Positions 1-7,800 of a stretch of DNA of 11,314 nucleotides are shown here, one piece after another. The notes under the pieces are model-generated. The model saw only the letters and a list, made by a program, of their open reading frames with translations. It did not search any database and was not told where the DNA came from. Within the stretch, counting starts at the first letter, position 1, and every line of letters begins with the position of its first letter. The stretch lies in contig JAHBMJ010003365.1 of assembly GCA_018398765.1 (NCBI GenBank), positions 1 to 11,314 on the forward strand, given 5' to 3'. This DNA comes from Chromera velia (lineage: Eukaryota; Sar; Chromeraceae). The translations under genes were made by a program, and so were the position numbers.

Positions 1-32
1 ACACACCTTGAGACTTCTCCTGATGCGGTTGA

Positions 33-656
33 GTCAGACACCGTCTAGTTGTTTTCATCACAGAGCAATGGTCATATTCACGCGCATTGGACTCTTTCTG
101 CACAAGAGGGGGCTCAAGACTGCAACATGATGCAGTCAAGGGGCCCGGCCGAGAAAGAGATCTGCATTCGTTTGAAGACGGCGCGTCCGTGTCCCACTCA
201 TCCGAACTCATCCGTTCCCACTTTGCCTTAGAGAAGCGTTTCCCCCTCCTCGTACGCTTCCTACGTCGGTGACAGCTGGCTGCTGTTGTAGAGCCAACGC
301 ATCCTGAATCAGAGAGGGCGACCGGATCCCTGCATCGACGAAGGAATCCAAGAAAACGTTCCAAAGCTTCTACCAACGAACCGGAACAGAAAGGGTCCGA
401 AGCTGCAAAACCCTGCTCAGCAAGGAAAGCTTCCGTCCTCCAGAGGACAGCCTGGGCCAAGATGGAGGGAGTCGTAGCAGCCATCTCAAGAAAGCAAAAA
501 GCGCAATGTGAGCTAGACCGAGGTGATGAAAAGAAGACAGTAAGTCAAAGGGTGGTAGAGCTCTCAAGTTTAGTTACAGAACGGCCGAGCGAACACAGTC
601 TTCAGACAGTTCAGCAGCATGCTGCAACAGGAAACAAAGAGAGAATACCACCGTAA
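33..656 (+). pseudogene. Possible decayed coding relic, unidentified
   Basis: One frame is open from 33 to 269, hits TGA at 270-272, and is open again from 273 to the stop at 654-656. The second part has a hydrophilic, Lys/Arg/Glu/Gln-rich composition and contains an ATG at 462. From about 600 to 780 the other two frames carry similar Gln/Glu-rich stretches, for example a frame beginning MLQQETKREYHRK near 619, then one beginning MQHDREMDTAKN near 682. That pattern could come from frameshift decay of one longer coding sequence. I recognise no family or motif. It could equally be non-coding DNA with chance open frames, or exons of a gene continuing to the left of the window. Confidence 0.2.
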
Positions 657-1640
657 AGTGCTTCAATCTCAAACTGCAGATGCAACATGACAGAGAGATG
701 GACACAGCCAAAAACTCCCTGCAAACCTCTCGTGAAAACCCTGAGTTCTTGGCTACCACCGCCCCAGGAGAAGCTCTAGTAATATAGGAGCTAGAATCAC
801 TTTAACCTCTTCAGACAGCTGAGGAATCTTGACCATACCGACATGCATTGTCAGTTTTCGGCACACAAAAGAGAGGCTTACGGAGCTGTCATAAGGCATA
901 CGAGCGATATACAGCGATCGATTGAAGAGATGTGTATTAATGCAAATGCATGCATGCAAAATATATGTATACAACGTGCATACTGAGATCAGCGTGCATG
1001 CATGGATGGATGACGCACACACGCATGTAAGGAGGCATCGATCGCATCATACACTGCCTGAAATACCAAACAACTTCCGTTCTAGCCTACTGATCCACAC
1101 CCCGTCGGTCTGCCACTGTCATTTATCTATCGCCGTTGGCTTGATTGCATGAACGATCAAACAGGTCAAGATCTGCTAAGAAGGAAAAGAGTTCTTTCAA
1201 TAGTAAGGGCATGCAAGCGCATGCAAGGGCCTATTTGCAGAAGTCACAAAAGAAATCATGAAGATGAAAGGAAATGAGTCAAACAAGCATAAAGGAAAGA
1301 AGGAAGGTCTAGAGGAAGGTTCTGGAAGAAAGGAAAGAAGGAATCTAACGAACGAAAAAGGAGAGAACCTCAGGGAGTCTGATCCTGAAACAAGGACTCT
1401 TAACAGCAAAACTGGTAGTGCTCCTCCAAACAATCCTCCGAGGCGCCCAGCGGACACCTCTATAAAGAACATTAAGACGTTGCATAACACCACTTAGGGT
1501 GACGTGAGGATACGTGAGGAGGGGGGAAGATATAAAAATTGTAAGAGGGGCATGCCAGATTAAGTGGTGGCTGATCAAAAATTTAAGAGGGTGACAACTG
1601 CCATGCCGCTGTAGGTGATGCCCTGGGTATGGGGGTGTAG
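657..1640. other. Intergenic stretch without a recognisable gene
   Basis: No convincing gene is seen. The stretch holds a cluster of TGCATGC-type motifs (about 941-1030), a repeated GCATGCAAG pair near 1209-1228, and a purine-rich segment from 1255 to 1440. The purine-rich segment contains a 79-codon ATG frame (1258-1497) that is Lys/Glu/Arg/Asn-rich and low in complexity. Nothing in it resembles a known protein, so I do not call it a gene. The stretch ends in G-rich sequence leading into the repeat unit at 1647. Confidence 0.5.
947..1004. promoter_or_regulatory. TGCATGC motif cluster
   Basis: A run of alternating TGCA (947-958, TGCATGCATGCA) is followed by TGCATGCATGG at 995-1004. TGCATGC is a known recognition sequence of apicomplexan AP2 factors, which is one reason to note it in a probable alveolate. 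The nearest confident gene starts 3.7 kb to the right, so any regulatory role would more likely concern a gene to the left. It may also be simple alternating purine-pyrimidine sequence. Confidence 0.2.
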
Positions 1641-1646
1641 GGATAT

Positions 1647-1817
1647 GGGGGGCGGTAGGCCCGTGCTTGTTCGGATTGCTAGCTTAGCCTATATGGCGGA
1701 GCCGGGGATCTGGGAGGGCGCATATTGATAAGAGCCGGCTGAAACCGGACTCTAGACAAACGGTCATGGTAGAAAGCCAGGAAAGACAGCGGAACGGCAG
1801 ACCGTGTGGAGTCTGGA
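1647..1817. repeat. 171-bp dispersed repeat unit, intact copy
   Basis: This copy is continuous. Its first part (1647-1703) matches 2237-2293 over 57 bp without gaps and with 5 differences. Its second part (1695-1817) matches 3981-4103 over 123 bp without gaps and with 11 differences. The two parts overlap at GGCGGAGCC (1695-1703). The second copy of the unit is therefore interrupted between 2294 and 3980. The unit gives open frames on the minus strand, but the amino acids change freely between copies, so it does not look protein-coding. The family is unknown. Confidence 0.85.
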
Positions 1818-2236
1818 GTGGTAGTTCGAGCGAAGCGTAGCGGAGTCTCGAACTGAGGTCCAGTCAGAACGAACGGGTATGCACGAAGCGGGCCGGCTGG
1901 GCCCGGACTCAGGGACCCGGAAGCCAGAAGGACAACATAGACGCGCGCACGTGCGTGCGGGCGCGGACGGACGCAGCGGGGAAAGAGAAAAAAAAGGGAA
2001 ATCAGTGGAAACTGCACGGAAACCACGAAGAAAGCGAAGAAGAGGTCTCCCGTCACTGATTCTCCTCTGTCAAAAGAGAAGTCGTAGTAATCCGATCGGT
2101 GAGCAAACGTTTTTTTCCCGCCTACCCTCCCGAGGAACGACTGGATCCGGCCTGTATCCCAACCCAGAAACATGCTACCTAGTCGTTCTTTAGTTGGGAT
2201 CGTATATCCCTGCGACACGCGGCGGCAGGTATATGT
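1818..2236. other. Spacer between the two repeat copies
   Basis: This GC-rich segment separates the two copies of the repeat unit, whose starts are 590 bp apart. It contains GTTCGAG (1824-1830) facing CTCGAAC (1847-1853). It also has two interleaved 8-bp complementary pairs at 2135-2142/2181-2188 and 2156-2163/2193-2200. A 179-codon frame exists on the minus strand across 1679-2218, but it is proline/arginine/phenylalanine-rich, matches nothing I know and overlaps the repeat, so I do not call it a gene. Spacer and flanking copies together may be one degenerate mobile element. Confidence 0.4.
2135..2200. other. Two interleaved 8-bp inverted repeats
   Basis: GAACGACT (2135-2142) is complementary to AGTCGTTC (2181-2188), and ATCCCAAC (2156-2163) to GTTGGGAT (2193-2200). 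The order a-b-a'-b' is that of a pseudoknot if transcribed. No known RNA family is recognised. Confidence 0.4.
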
Positions 2237-2293
2237 GGGGGGCGGTAGGCCTGTGCCTGCTTGGATTACTAGCTTAGCCTATATGGCGGAGCC
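2237..2293. repeat. Second repeat copy, left part
   Basis: This stretch matches 1647-1703 (52 of 57 positions, no gaps, all five differences transitions). It ends in GGCGGAGCC, directly at the left border of the AT-rich insertion. Its continuation lies at 3981-4103 on the other side of that insertion. Confidence 0.85.
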
Positions 2294-2395
2294 CTAAGGT
2301 ATAACATAAAAAAATTAAAAAAATAAAAATTAATTATAACCTCCCCCCCCTAGGGTTTTAAACAAAAACCTACAGTCTAAAAGTATGTTTTTTGT

Positions 2396-2569
2396 GGTTC
2401 TGAACCAAAAAGAACCACATTACAACATAAATAAAGTCACTAGCTTGTAAATCTTTTTAGTTCTGGTAAGAAAACTGCTAGGTGCCAGGTAAAGTTCCAA
2501 AATGTCTAGAAGGGTGGTTCAGGAACTCAAAACAGAACTTATCTGAACTGGCTGGAACCGATAAGAACC
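2396..2569. repeat. Left GGTTC/GAACC motif arm
   Basis: Six exact GGTTC or GAACC pentamers lie within 174 bp (2396, 2402, 2412, 2516, 2555, 2565), with several near matches between them. The first two form an 11-bp palindrome, GGTTCTGAACC. Repeated short subterminal motifs are typical of transposase-binding regions in several DNA transposon groups; that role is inferred here. Confidence 0.55.
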
Positions 2570-3246
2570 AACTTTCTATGCACTTTCTATACATTTAGCT
2601 GTCGTCAGACTGCTCTTCTGACTCTTAAAAGGCTATTTCAAGACGTGCAAGCTCTTTAGTCTCAACTCCCAGCTTTGTCAACCACAACGGCCTCATAAAC
2701 CCAAAAAAAAATGCCACTGATCGGAATGTCGTCTAATTGAGGCATACATGAACGGCGTATTGTCAAAGGAGAAAAAACAACAGCATTGGAATTTTCACTT
2801 GCTGACAAACTCGTGGGGTTGACGCAGACAAACAAGAACGCGTCTCCCAAGTCTATGAAGGCTGTACTCAAGGATGACACAAAGGGCCATGGCAAGTGAA
2901 GTTTGTTTCTCTCAGTTTCTTTCTTTTGTTTATGTATTAAGAGGGTATCAGAGGCAAGGAATCGTTTTTTGTATCTCTCACTGTCTCACGATAAGCCATT
3001 TTTTATCTGCTTTTGCTTTTGACAAAGCTTAGCCCTTCATTTATTTTGTGTCCGCCTCATCGCATACATGCCCCTTTGTTGTATCGATCATTAATAAAAA
3101 ATGGATCCCTATTGCCCTAGGCTAAGCCCCCACTTCGTTTTATATGTCTAGCCGTTGTTTTTGTGTTTGCGCGGGGACTAGTTTGATTTATTCTGCTTTA
3201 TTTAACCGTCTGAGACTGACTGAGATCATTTATGTCATTTGTCTGG

Positions 3247-3279
3247 TCATGTATGACTCTGATTGACCATCATACATGA
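3247..3279. repeat. 9-bp inverted repeat inside the insertion
   Basis: TCATGTATG (3247-3255) is followed after 15 bases by its exact complement CATACATGA (3271-3279). No function is assigned. Confidence 0.4.
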
Positions 3280-3330
3280 GCTTGATCGATCATGGAGAGC
3301 TAAATCATCAGTTGAGAGCTTGGTTTCGAT

Positions 3331-3576
3331 GGTTCAAGCCCGGTTCTCATGGTTTTGATTGGGTTCCTTCTGGTTCAGAAAAGTTCCAATAGTTCTTCTC
3401 TCTGTTCATTTGGTTCATGAACCAATGACCAGAACCGGAAGTGACACCGACCTCAGAACCAACTATAACCACTTAGAACTTACTTGAACCTTAGACCTAT
3501 ACTCTAATTAGTGGTTTTTTAAAGTTTGTAAATTAGGTTAAAGTTTTATTTTTTCATCAAAAAAGTTGTAGGAACC
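3331..3576. repeat. Right GGTTC/GAACC motif arm
   Basis: Five GGTTC (3331, 3342, 3362, 3372, 3412) are followed by five GAACC (3419, 3432, 3456, 3486, 3572), so the arm is itself arranged as an inverted array. Its centre is a perfect 16-bp palindrome, TTGGTTCATGAACCAA, at 3410-3425. I found no such pentamers between 2570 and 3330, so the motif is confined to the two arms. Confidence 0.6.
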
Positions 3577-3980
3577 ACACATCTAGTTAGAGAAAAGACA
3601 GTGGCGGAACGGAGGGGGGGCGGGCATTCTTTAGCGCGGGCGGTTTGTTGATCCTGGGATCGAGTGACTATGTGGCACTATGATGATGTGCTGTACCGGA
3701 CAAATATGTTGTGCACGCGGTGTGAGCGAGATGCATGTATTTATCTTTTTTTGCTTTTTGGATTTTTCTTTTTTTTACGTGCATTTTGTCTTTTTCGCGC
3801 TTGCATGTATCATGTTGATCGATCCATGGAGGAAGGTATGATTGATTAACCCGATGGAGACCGTGTCCTCTCTCAACAAACGGTGCACCGTAGGAGAACT
3901 TAAAGCGCCCAGCTGTCTGAAGAGCACATACTTCTCTAGGTTTTTATTATTAGGGATTGTCCGTAGAGTGTCATACCCTA

Positions 3981-4103
3981 GGCGGAACCGGGGATCCGGG
4001 AAGACGCATATTGACTAGAACCGGCTGAAACCAGACTCTAGACAAACGGTCACGATAGAAAGCCAGGAAGGACAGCGGAACGGCAGACCGTGTGGAGTCT
4101 GGA
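3981..4103. repeat. Second repeat copy, right part
   Basis: This stretch matches 1695-1817 over 123 bp without gaps and with 11 differences, ten of them transitions. It starts exactly at the right border of the AT-rich insertion with GGCGGAACC. After 4103 the similarity stops. Confidence 0.85.
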
Positions 4104-4353
4104 CAATAAGAAAAACTTGGTGGACTCGATCTTGACGATCCATTTTTTTTTTTCGATGCCGCTGCAAAGGCGACAGTCCCCCCGCTCCGCGGCGGACCCG
4201 CCGCGGAAACTTGCTCGACCGGCACCGCGCCGCTCCGCGGCGCGTCGCGGTCCTCCCCTTCTCCTCCAAGCTTTTCCCCCGCGGCGTTTACACACAAACG
4301 CCGCGGTGTCTAGAAACGCTGGTGACACTTTCACAGAAGACACGGCCGGATGA
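4104..4353. other. Intergenic GC-rich stretch left of the TTLL gene
   Basis: The stretch begins with ordinary sequence and an 11-T run (4143-4153), then becomes extremely GC-rich from about 4180 to 4310. An 87-codon ATG frame (4090-4353) crosses it, but it is Arg/Pro/Ala-rich because of the base composition and starts inside the dispersed repeat, so I do not call it a gene. The main feature is the hairpin cluster listed separately. Confidence 0.4.
4186..4306. repeat. Cluster of three perfect GC-rich hairpins sharing CCGCGGCG
   Basis: Hairpin 1 has a 10-bp stem and 2-nt loop (4186-4195/4198-4207). Hairpin 2 has an 8-bp stem and 3-nt loop (4226-4233/4237-4244). Hairpin 3 has an 11-bp stem with the 6-nt loop ACACAC (4279-4289/4296-4306). 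The octamer CCGCGGCG, in either orientation, occurs five times (4187, 4199, 4235, 4279, 4299). The cluster ends about 420 bp before the TTLL start codon. It could be a transcription-factor site array, a structured element in a transcript, or part of a mobile element; nothing here decides between these. Confidence 0.6.
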
Positions 4354-4729
4354 CATTTTCACAGTTTGACGAACCGCAGGAGTCAATCACTTTCTCCCTG
4401 AAAATATATACGGCTTGTTGGCACGGCAGAAGCAGTCTCAAAGTGTCCCTGGTCGCTGAGAGTTGGAGCGTTCCTGTTTAGTCCAGTCGATTTACCTGTT
4501 TGAGCCCACTCCATCCACGAGACGTCTCGTTGAACTGGCACCCACCGAAGTCTCCTCCAATTCTGAAGGAGCCCAGCTTCCCCTTACACCTTCGCCTCGT
4601 GGCAGTCGGCGTTTTTGTTTTTCTGCTTGCTGGAGACAGTCCTTTAGGACCACTAGCAGCGCGAGGTCATTTCTCCGAGTGCGTAGGGGAAGTTTCCGTT
4701 GTGCGTGAGGGCTGGTTTTCTTTTGCCAC
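4354..4729 (+). promoter_or_regulatory. Probable promoter and 5' leader of the TTLL gene
   Basis: A TATA-like AAAATATATA lies at 4401-4410, about 320 nt before the start codon. From 4353 to 4729 there is no ATG in any plus-strand frame, which suits a leader scanned by ribosomes to the ATG at 4730. In-frame TGA at 4706-4708 closes the reading frame upstream. The transcription start cannot be read from sequence alone. Confidence 0.3.
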
Positions 4730-4837
4730 ATGAGCAAAAGGTCCTCGCTGAGGTTCTTCTTCTTCTTTCTCTCCGTAGTCGCTCCTCTTCTCCCGACTCT
4801 TCTGCTGCAAAACGAACTTCAGACAGGTGTGTCTGCG
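4730..4837 (+). other. Predicted signal peptide of the TTLL protein
   Basis: Residues 1-8 are basic (MSKRSSLR), 9-26 form a hydrophobic core starting with five Phe, and 27-36 are polar and end in VSA, a good signal-peptidase site. Phe37 would be the first mature residue, followed by a Ser/Ala/Gly-rich, acid-poor and then basic stretch. Signal peptide plus Phe at +1 is the hallmark of plastid-targeting leaders in several algae with complex red plastids. The hydrophobic core is encoded by a CT-rich tract ending in TAG (4776-4778), so it could instead be a 3' splice site of an unseen upstream intron. Confidence 0.5.
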
Positions 4838-7800
4838 TTTCAGTTTCCAAACGTCAGTGAGGCCGCTTCTGCCGGAGGAGGCAGGAATTCTCTTTCGGGA
4901 AGAGGCAGACCACTTACCACCAGTGGGCCCATGAGCAGCAGCGCCCAAGCTCCAACAGGACCAAACGCAAAAAATCCGGGAGGAGCTGCGAAGAAGAGGG
5001 TGAAGAAAAAGAGGGGGGCGGGGGCAGGGCTCACAGAGCTTGCTGCCACCTCCACAGGGGCCCTTCCAAATGGGGGTCCCTCTTCCTCCGCGTCCACCGA
5101 TGCTTACGATGAGCAGGCAGACTCGCTTTGGCGTACCGTCAACTACCATCAACTGAGGGACTACCGGACGGTTACTGTGACCGTGCGTCGCATGTTTGGG
5201 GAGAAGGTGAGGTGTGACTTCAGACCCTGCAGGAAGAAACAAGAGAGAGCAACTTCTGTTCAGGTTTGACGTTCTGCTTTGACTCGACGTCTGTCCTCCT
5301 GTGTAAGCGTAGCGTGGGGAATCAGGGTGATCGTTCTGCTTTGACTCGACGTCTGTCCTCCTGCGACGCAGATAAACAAGCTTCCTTCAATGCGATGAGT
5401 TCTTTCCCTGTTTCTTCCCTTTGCTGCTGCTGCCGTCCCTCCGGAGCCGTCGTGTGTTTGTGTGTGTGTGAGTGTCATTTGTCTGTGACCTGCAGGGATT
5501 CAGGGAGGTGGACAACACCAACGACGCTCGCATTATTCTCTGCAGGTCAGTTGGTTTTCTGTCCTCATGCCCTCCCTCTCCGCTTGGTTCTTTGATCCGC
5601 TAGGCCCCTGCAGACAGTCTGGCATGGCATCGAGGTCCCGTCTCTCTCGCACACAAACAACTCCGTATCGACAGGAAAGGAAAGGGGCTCTCTGTAAGGG
5701 AAGGACGAATTTAATCGGGGGGGATGCAATACTACAATACAAGGTGAAGGCGGAGCTAGGGGGAGGGGACTCTGTAGGACTTCCGTGTGTGCATGAGAAG
5801 GAAGGAAGACCAAGAGAGGCATCCACAACGTCACGTGCACGTCACATGCATATTCATTTGTTTGTTCGTTTGTTTGTGCAACCCTGTAGATGTTCTTGGC
5901 TCTCTCTGTGGGCCAATTCTTTTTTTTCTTTCCCTTCTTGCTTGCAGGCACCGTGACTTTTCCTTCCCTCTTTCAGACTTCCAGAGGTACAACCATGTGC
6001 CTGGAGAGCACCTGATGAACAAAAAGAACCTTTTGAACGACGTGCTGAGGGACTATGAGAGGAAGAACAGGGTACCGCCGCTCCTGCCACCCGCGTGGAA
6101 TCTGGACAAACCCGACCAACTGGCTGAGTTGGCATCTCTGGTGGGAGCCAAAAGGATTGGAGAGCCCTCTAGACCACCTGCAGGCTCGCAGGGGAGCGGG
6201 GTGAAGTCCAAAGAGGAGGAGGAGGGAGGAGACAACGGCGATGGAGGGTCGCAGGCAGACAGTGAGAGAGAGCAGGAGCAACAGTCACGAGGGCGGGCAA
6301 GAGGGGATGACAAAACGGAGGCAAGGGCGTTGTCCTATTCCCCCTGGGGTCATCCTTTAGGTGATTCTCCTGACGGCTCCGCTCCTGTGGGCTCCTCCGT
6401 GAAATGGATCTACAAGCCGACAGACAACACGGCACACAACGGGAGGGGTATTTTCCTTCACACGGAGGAGAGCGTCAAGAGGGGAATCGAGGAAGGAACT
6501 CTCTGCGGGAGGGCGGCACTCATGCAGAGGTAGGCAGGAGGTTGGGTGGAAGTGGGAGGGGCAGGATCGAGGGTCTTGTTTTCTCGCTCAGATTCTATCT
6601 CCATCTCCCTCTCCCACCCCCCTCTGTCTCTCTTCTTCCTCTCGTGTCTGCCTCCCCCACCCCTCGATCTTCTCCCCCATTCACCTGGAAAAGTTGCCTT
6701 CCCTTCACCCCGACCCTATTGCAGCGACGAGCGAATGAATCACTGCATGGTTCGAGCCCTCAGTGTAAAACCAGTGGAAGGAAAAGAAACGATCGAGTGA
6801 GTGTAGGAAGTTCCCTTAATTGTGATCTGATCGGGTGACGATGAGGAAGGACGCACTTACTTCCTTCCGCCTAACTTTTTGTTCCTTCCATTTTCTTGCT
6901 TGCAGATATATTCCGAATCCCCTTTTGGTGAAGGGGCGCAAATTTGACCTTCGTCTCTACATGCTGATTGCCAACGTCTCGCCTGCCCTTGTACTCTACC
7001 ATGACGGCATCGTGAGAGTGTCCCCCGAAGAATTTGACCCTTCGAAGCTCTCACTGGACTCTCACATCACCAACGTTGAGAGGGTCAAACACAATCCGGA
7101 TGTATGTCGAGTCGATCAGTGTGTGGGGTAGTCAAATCACTCATGTAGTGCCCATTTTTTCTTTCTACTTTTTCAAATTTGCATGGGAGGGGAAGGATGT
7201 GCAATCGGCTGGCCGCATGGTTTCACCGTACTCACAGAGTTTGTCGCATTACCGAGAGAGTCGGCATGGTGCCTTCAACATCCGTCTTCCTTTCCGCCTG
7301 ACGTCCTGTATGTTTGTGTCTCCTCCTTTCTCTCAGAAGAATGTGTTCCTTCTTGTCAGTCTCTCTCTCGTCCTTTTGGGACAAAATGGAGGAGAAAATA
7401 AGAGACAAAAATCGTGTAAAAGAGTTTGTTTGCCGTGTCTCTGTGTTCCTAAGAAACCCTTTGCGCATCATCAACCAGTCTTTTGGCAACGCTTCTCTGC
7501 TATCTGTGCTCCTCTGTGACTTTTTTTGGCTGTCTCTCATCTCTCTTGTCTGCATGTGAATACACGTCCGTGCAATCAAGCAGGTGAAGTTAACAGATTT
7601 CGTCTGGACCCTTCCTCAACTGCAACAGGAACTGACAGAGGCCGGACTTGCGCGTGGGTTTCTTTCTCTCCTTTCTCCCTGTCCTGTCCTGTCCTGTCCT
7701 GTCCTGTCCTGTCCTGTCTTGTCTTGTATCATTTAGTTGATGCCTGTCTCTTTCTGCATGCCTGACTTACCCTCTCTCTCCCTTTGCTCATCCACCCACT

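Larger units (their letters stand above)
2295..3980. mobile_element. AT-rich DNA-transposon-like insertion, non-autonomous or decayed
   Basis: The insertion splits the second copy of the 171-bp repeat. Its left end reads TAAGGTATAACA (2295-2306). The reverse complement of its right end (3969-3980) reads TAGGGTATGACA, a match at 10 of 12 positions. The flanks read GGCGGAGCC (2285-2293) and GGCGGAACC (3981-3989), whereas the intact repeat copy has this sequence once (1695-1703), as expected for a 9-10 bp target-site duplication. The interior is clearly more AT-rich than the rest of the window and has two arms dense in GGTTC/GAACC (2396-2569 and 3331-3576). No transposase is seen. The longest traces are short open frames near 2662-2900 interrupted by stops. 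A 9-10 bp duplication would suit a Mutator-like element; the TIR start also fits the loose hAT consensus, but hAT elements duplicate 8 bp. The superfamily is undetermined. Confidence 0.6.

Noticed and set aside
1258-1497. 79-codon Lys/Glu-rich ATG frame
   Set aside because: It lies in a purine-rich tract where open frames arise easily. No motif, splice context or similarity supports it.
1818-1870. tRNA-like box B (GTTCGAG) as sign of a SINE
   Set aside because: A box-B-like sequence with its inverted partner is present, but I could not find a convincing box A at the right distance or a poly-A or simple-repeat tail.
1679-2218. 179-codon reading frame on the minus strand
   Set aside because: It overlaps the dispersed repeat. 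Where the repeat has a second copy, about 7 of 41 compared residues change for 11 base changes, so nothing suggests protein constraint. The composition is Arg/Pro/Phe-rich from base bias.
1647-2293. Two direct repeats as LTRs of a small retrotransposon
   Set aside because: The first copy is 171 bp and continues past where the second is cut. There is no TG...CA end pair, primer-binding site or polypurine tract that I can see, and the split is explained by the later insertion.
2711-2899. Short frame with one TGA, ending KDDTKGHGK, inside the AT-rich insertion
   Set aside because: It could be a trace of a transposase gene, but it is too short, interrupted and unrecognised to call; the opposite strand is open there as well.
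3290-3330. Hammerhead-ribozyme-like CTGATGA on the minus strand
   Set aside because: The core needs a nearby GAAA and flanking stems; neither is present.
3603-3610. GGCGGAAC as an alternative right flank for the AT-rich insertion
   Set aside because: The eight bases match the flank at 3981, but the sequence just left of 3603 does not match the left terminus, whereas 3969-3980 does, and the broken repeat resumes only at 3981.
4667-5242. 191-codon reading frame antisense to TTLL exon 1
   Set aside because: It is the mirror of the Ser/Gly/Lys-rich exon 1. It has no recognisable domain, and the sense frame continues into a clear TTL domain.
5371-5500. Extra exon starting at 5371 after the CAG at 5368-5370
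   Set aside because: In the required phase it meets a stop codon within nine codons, and joining 5206 directly to 5496 gives the continuous TTL motif GFREVDN.
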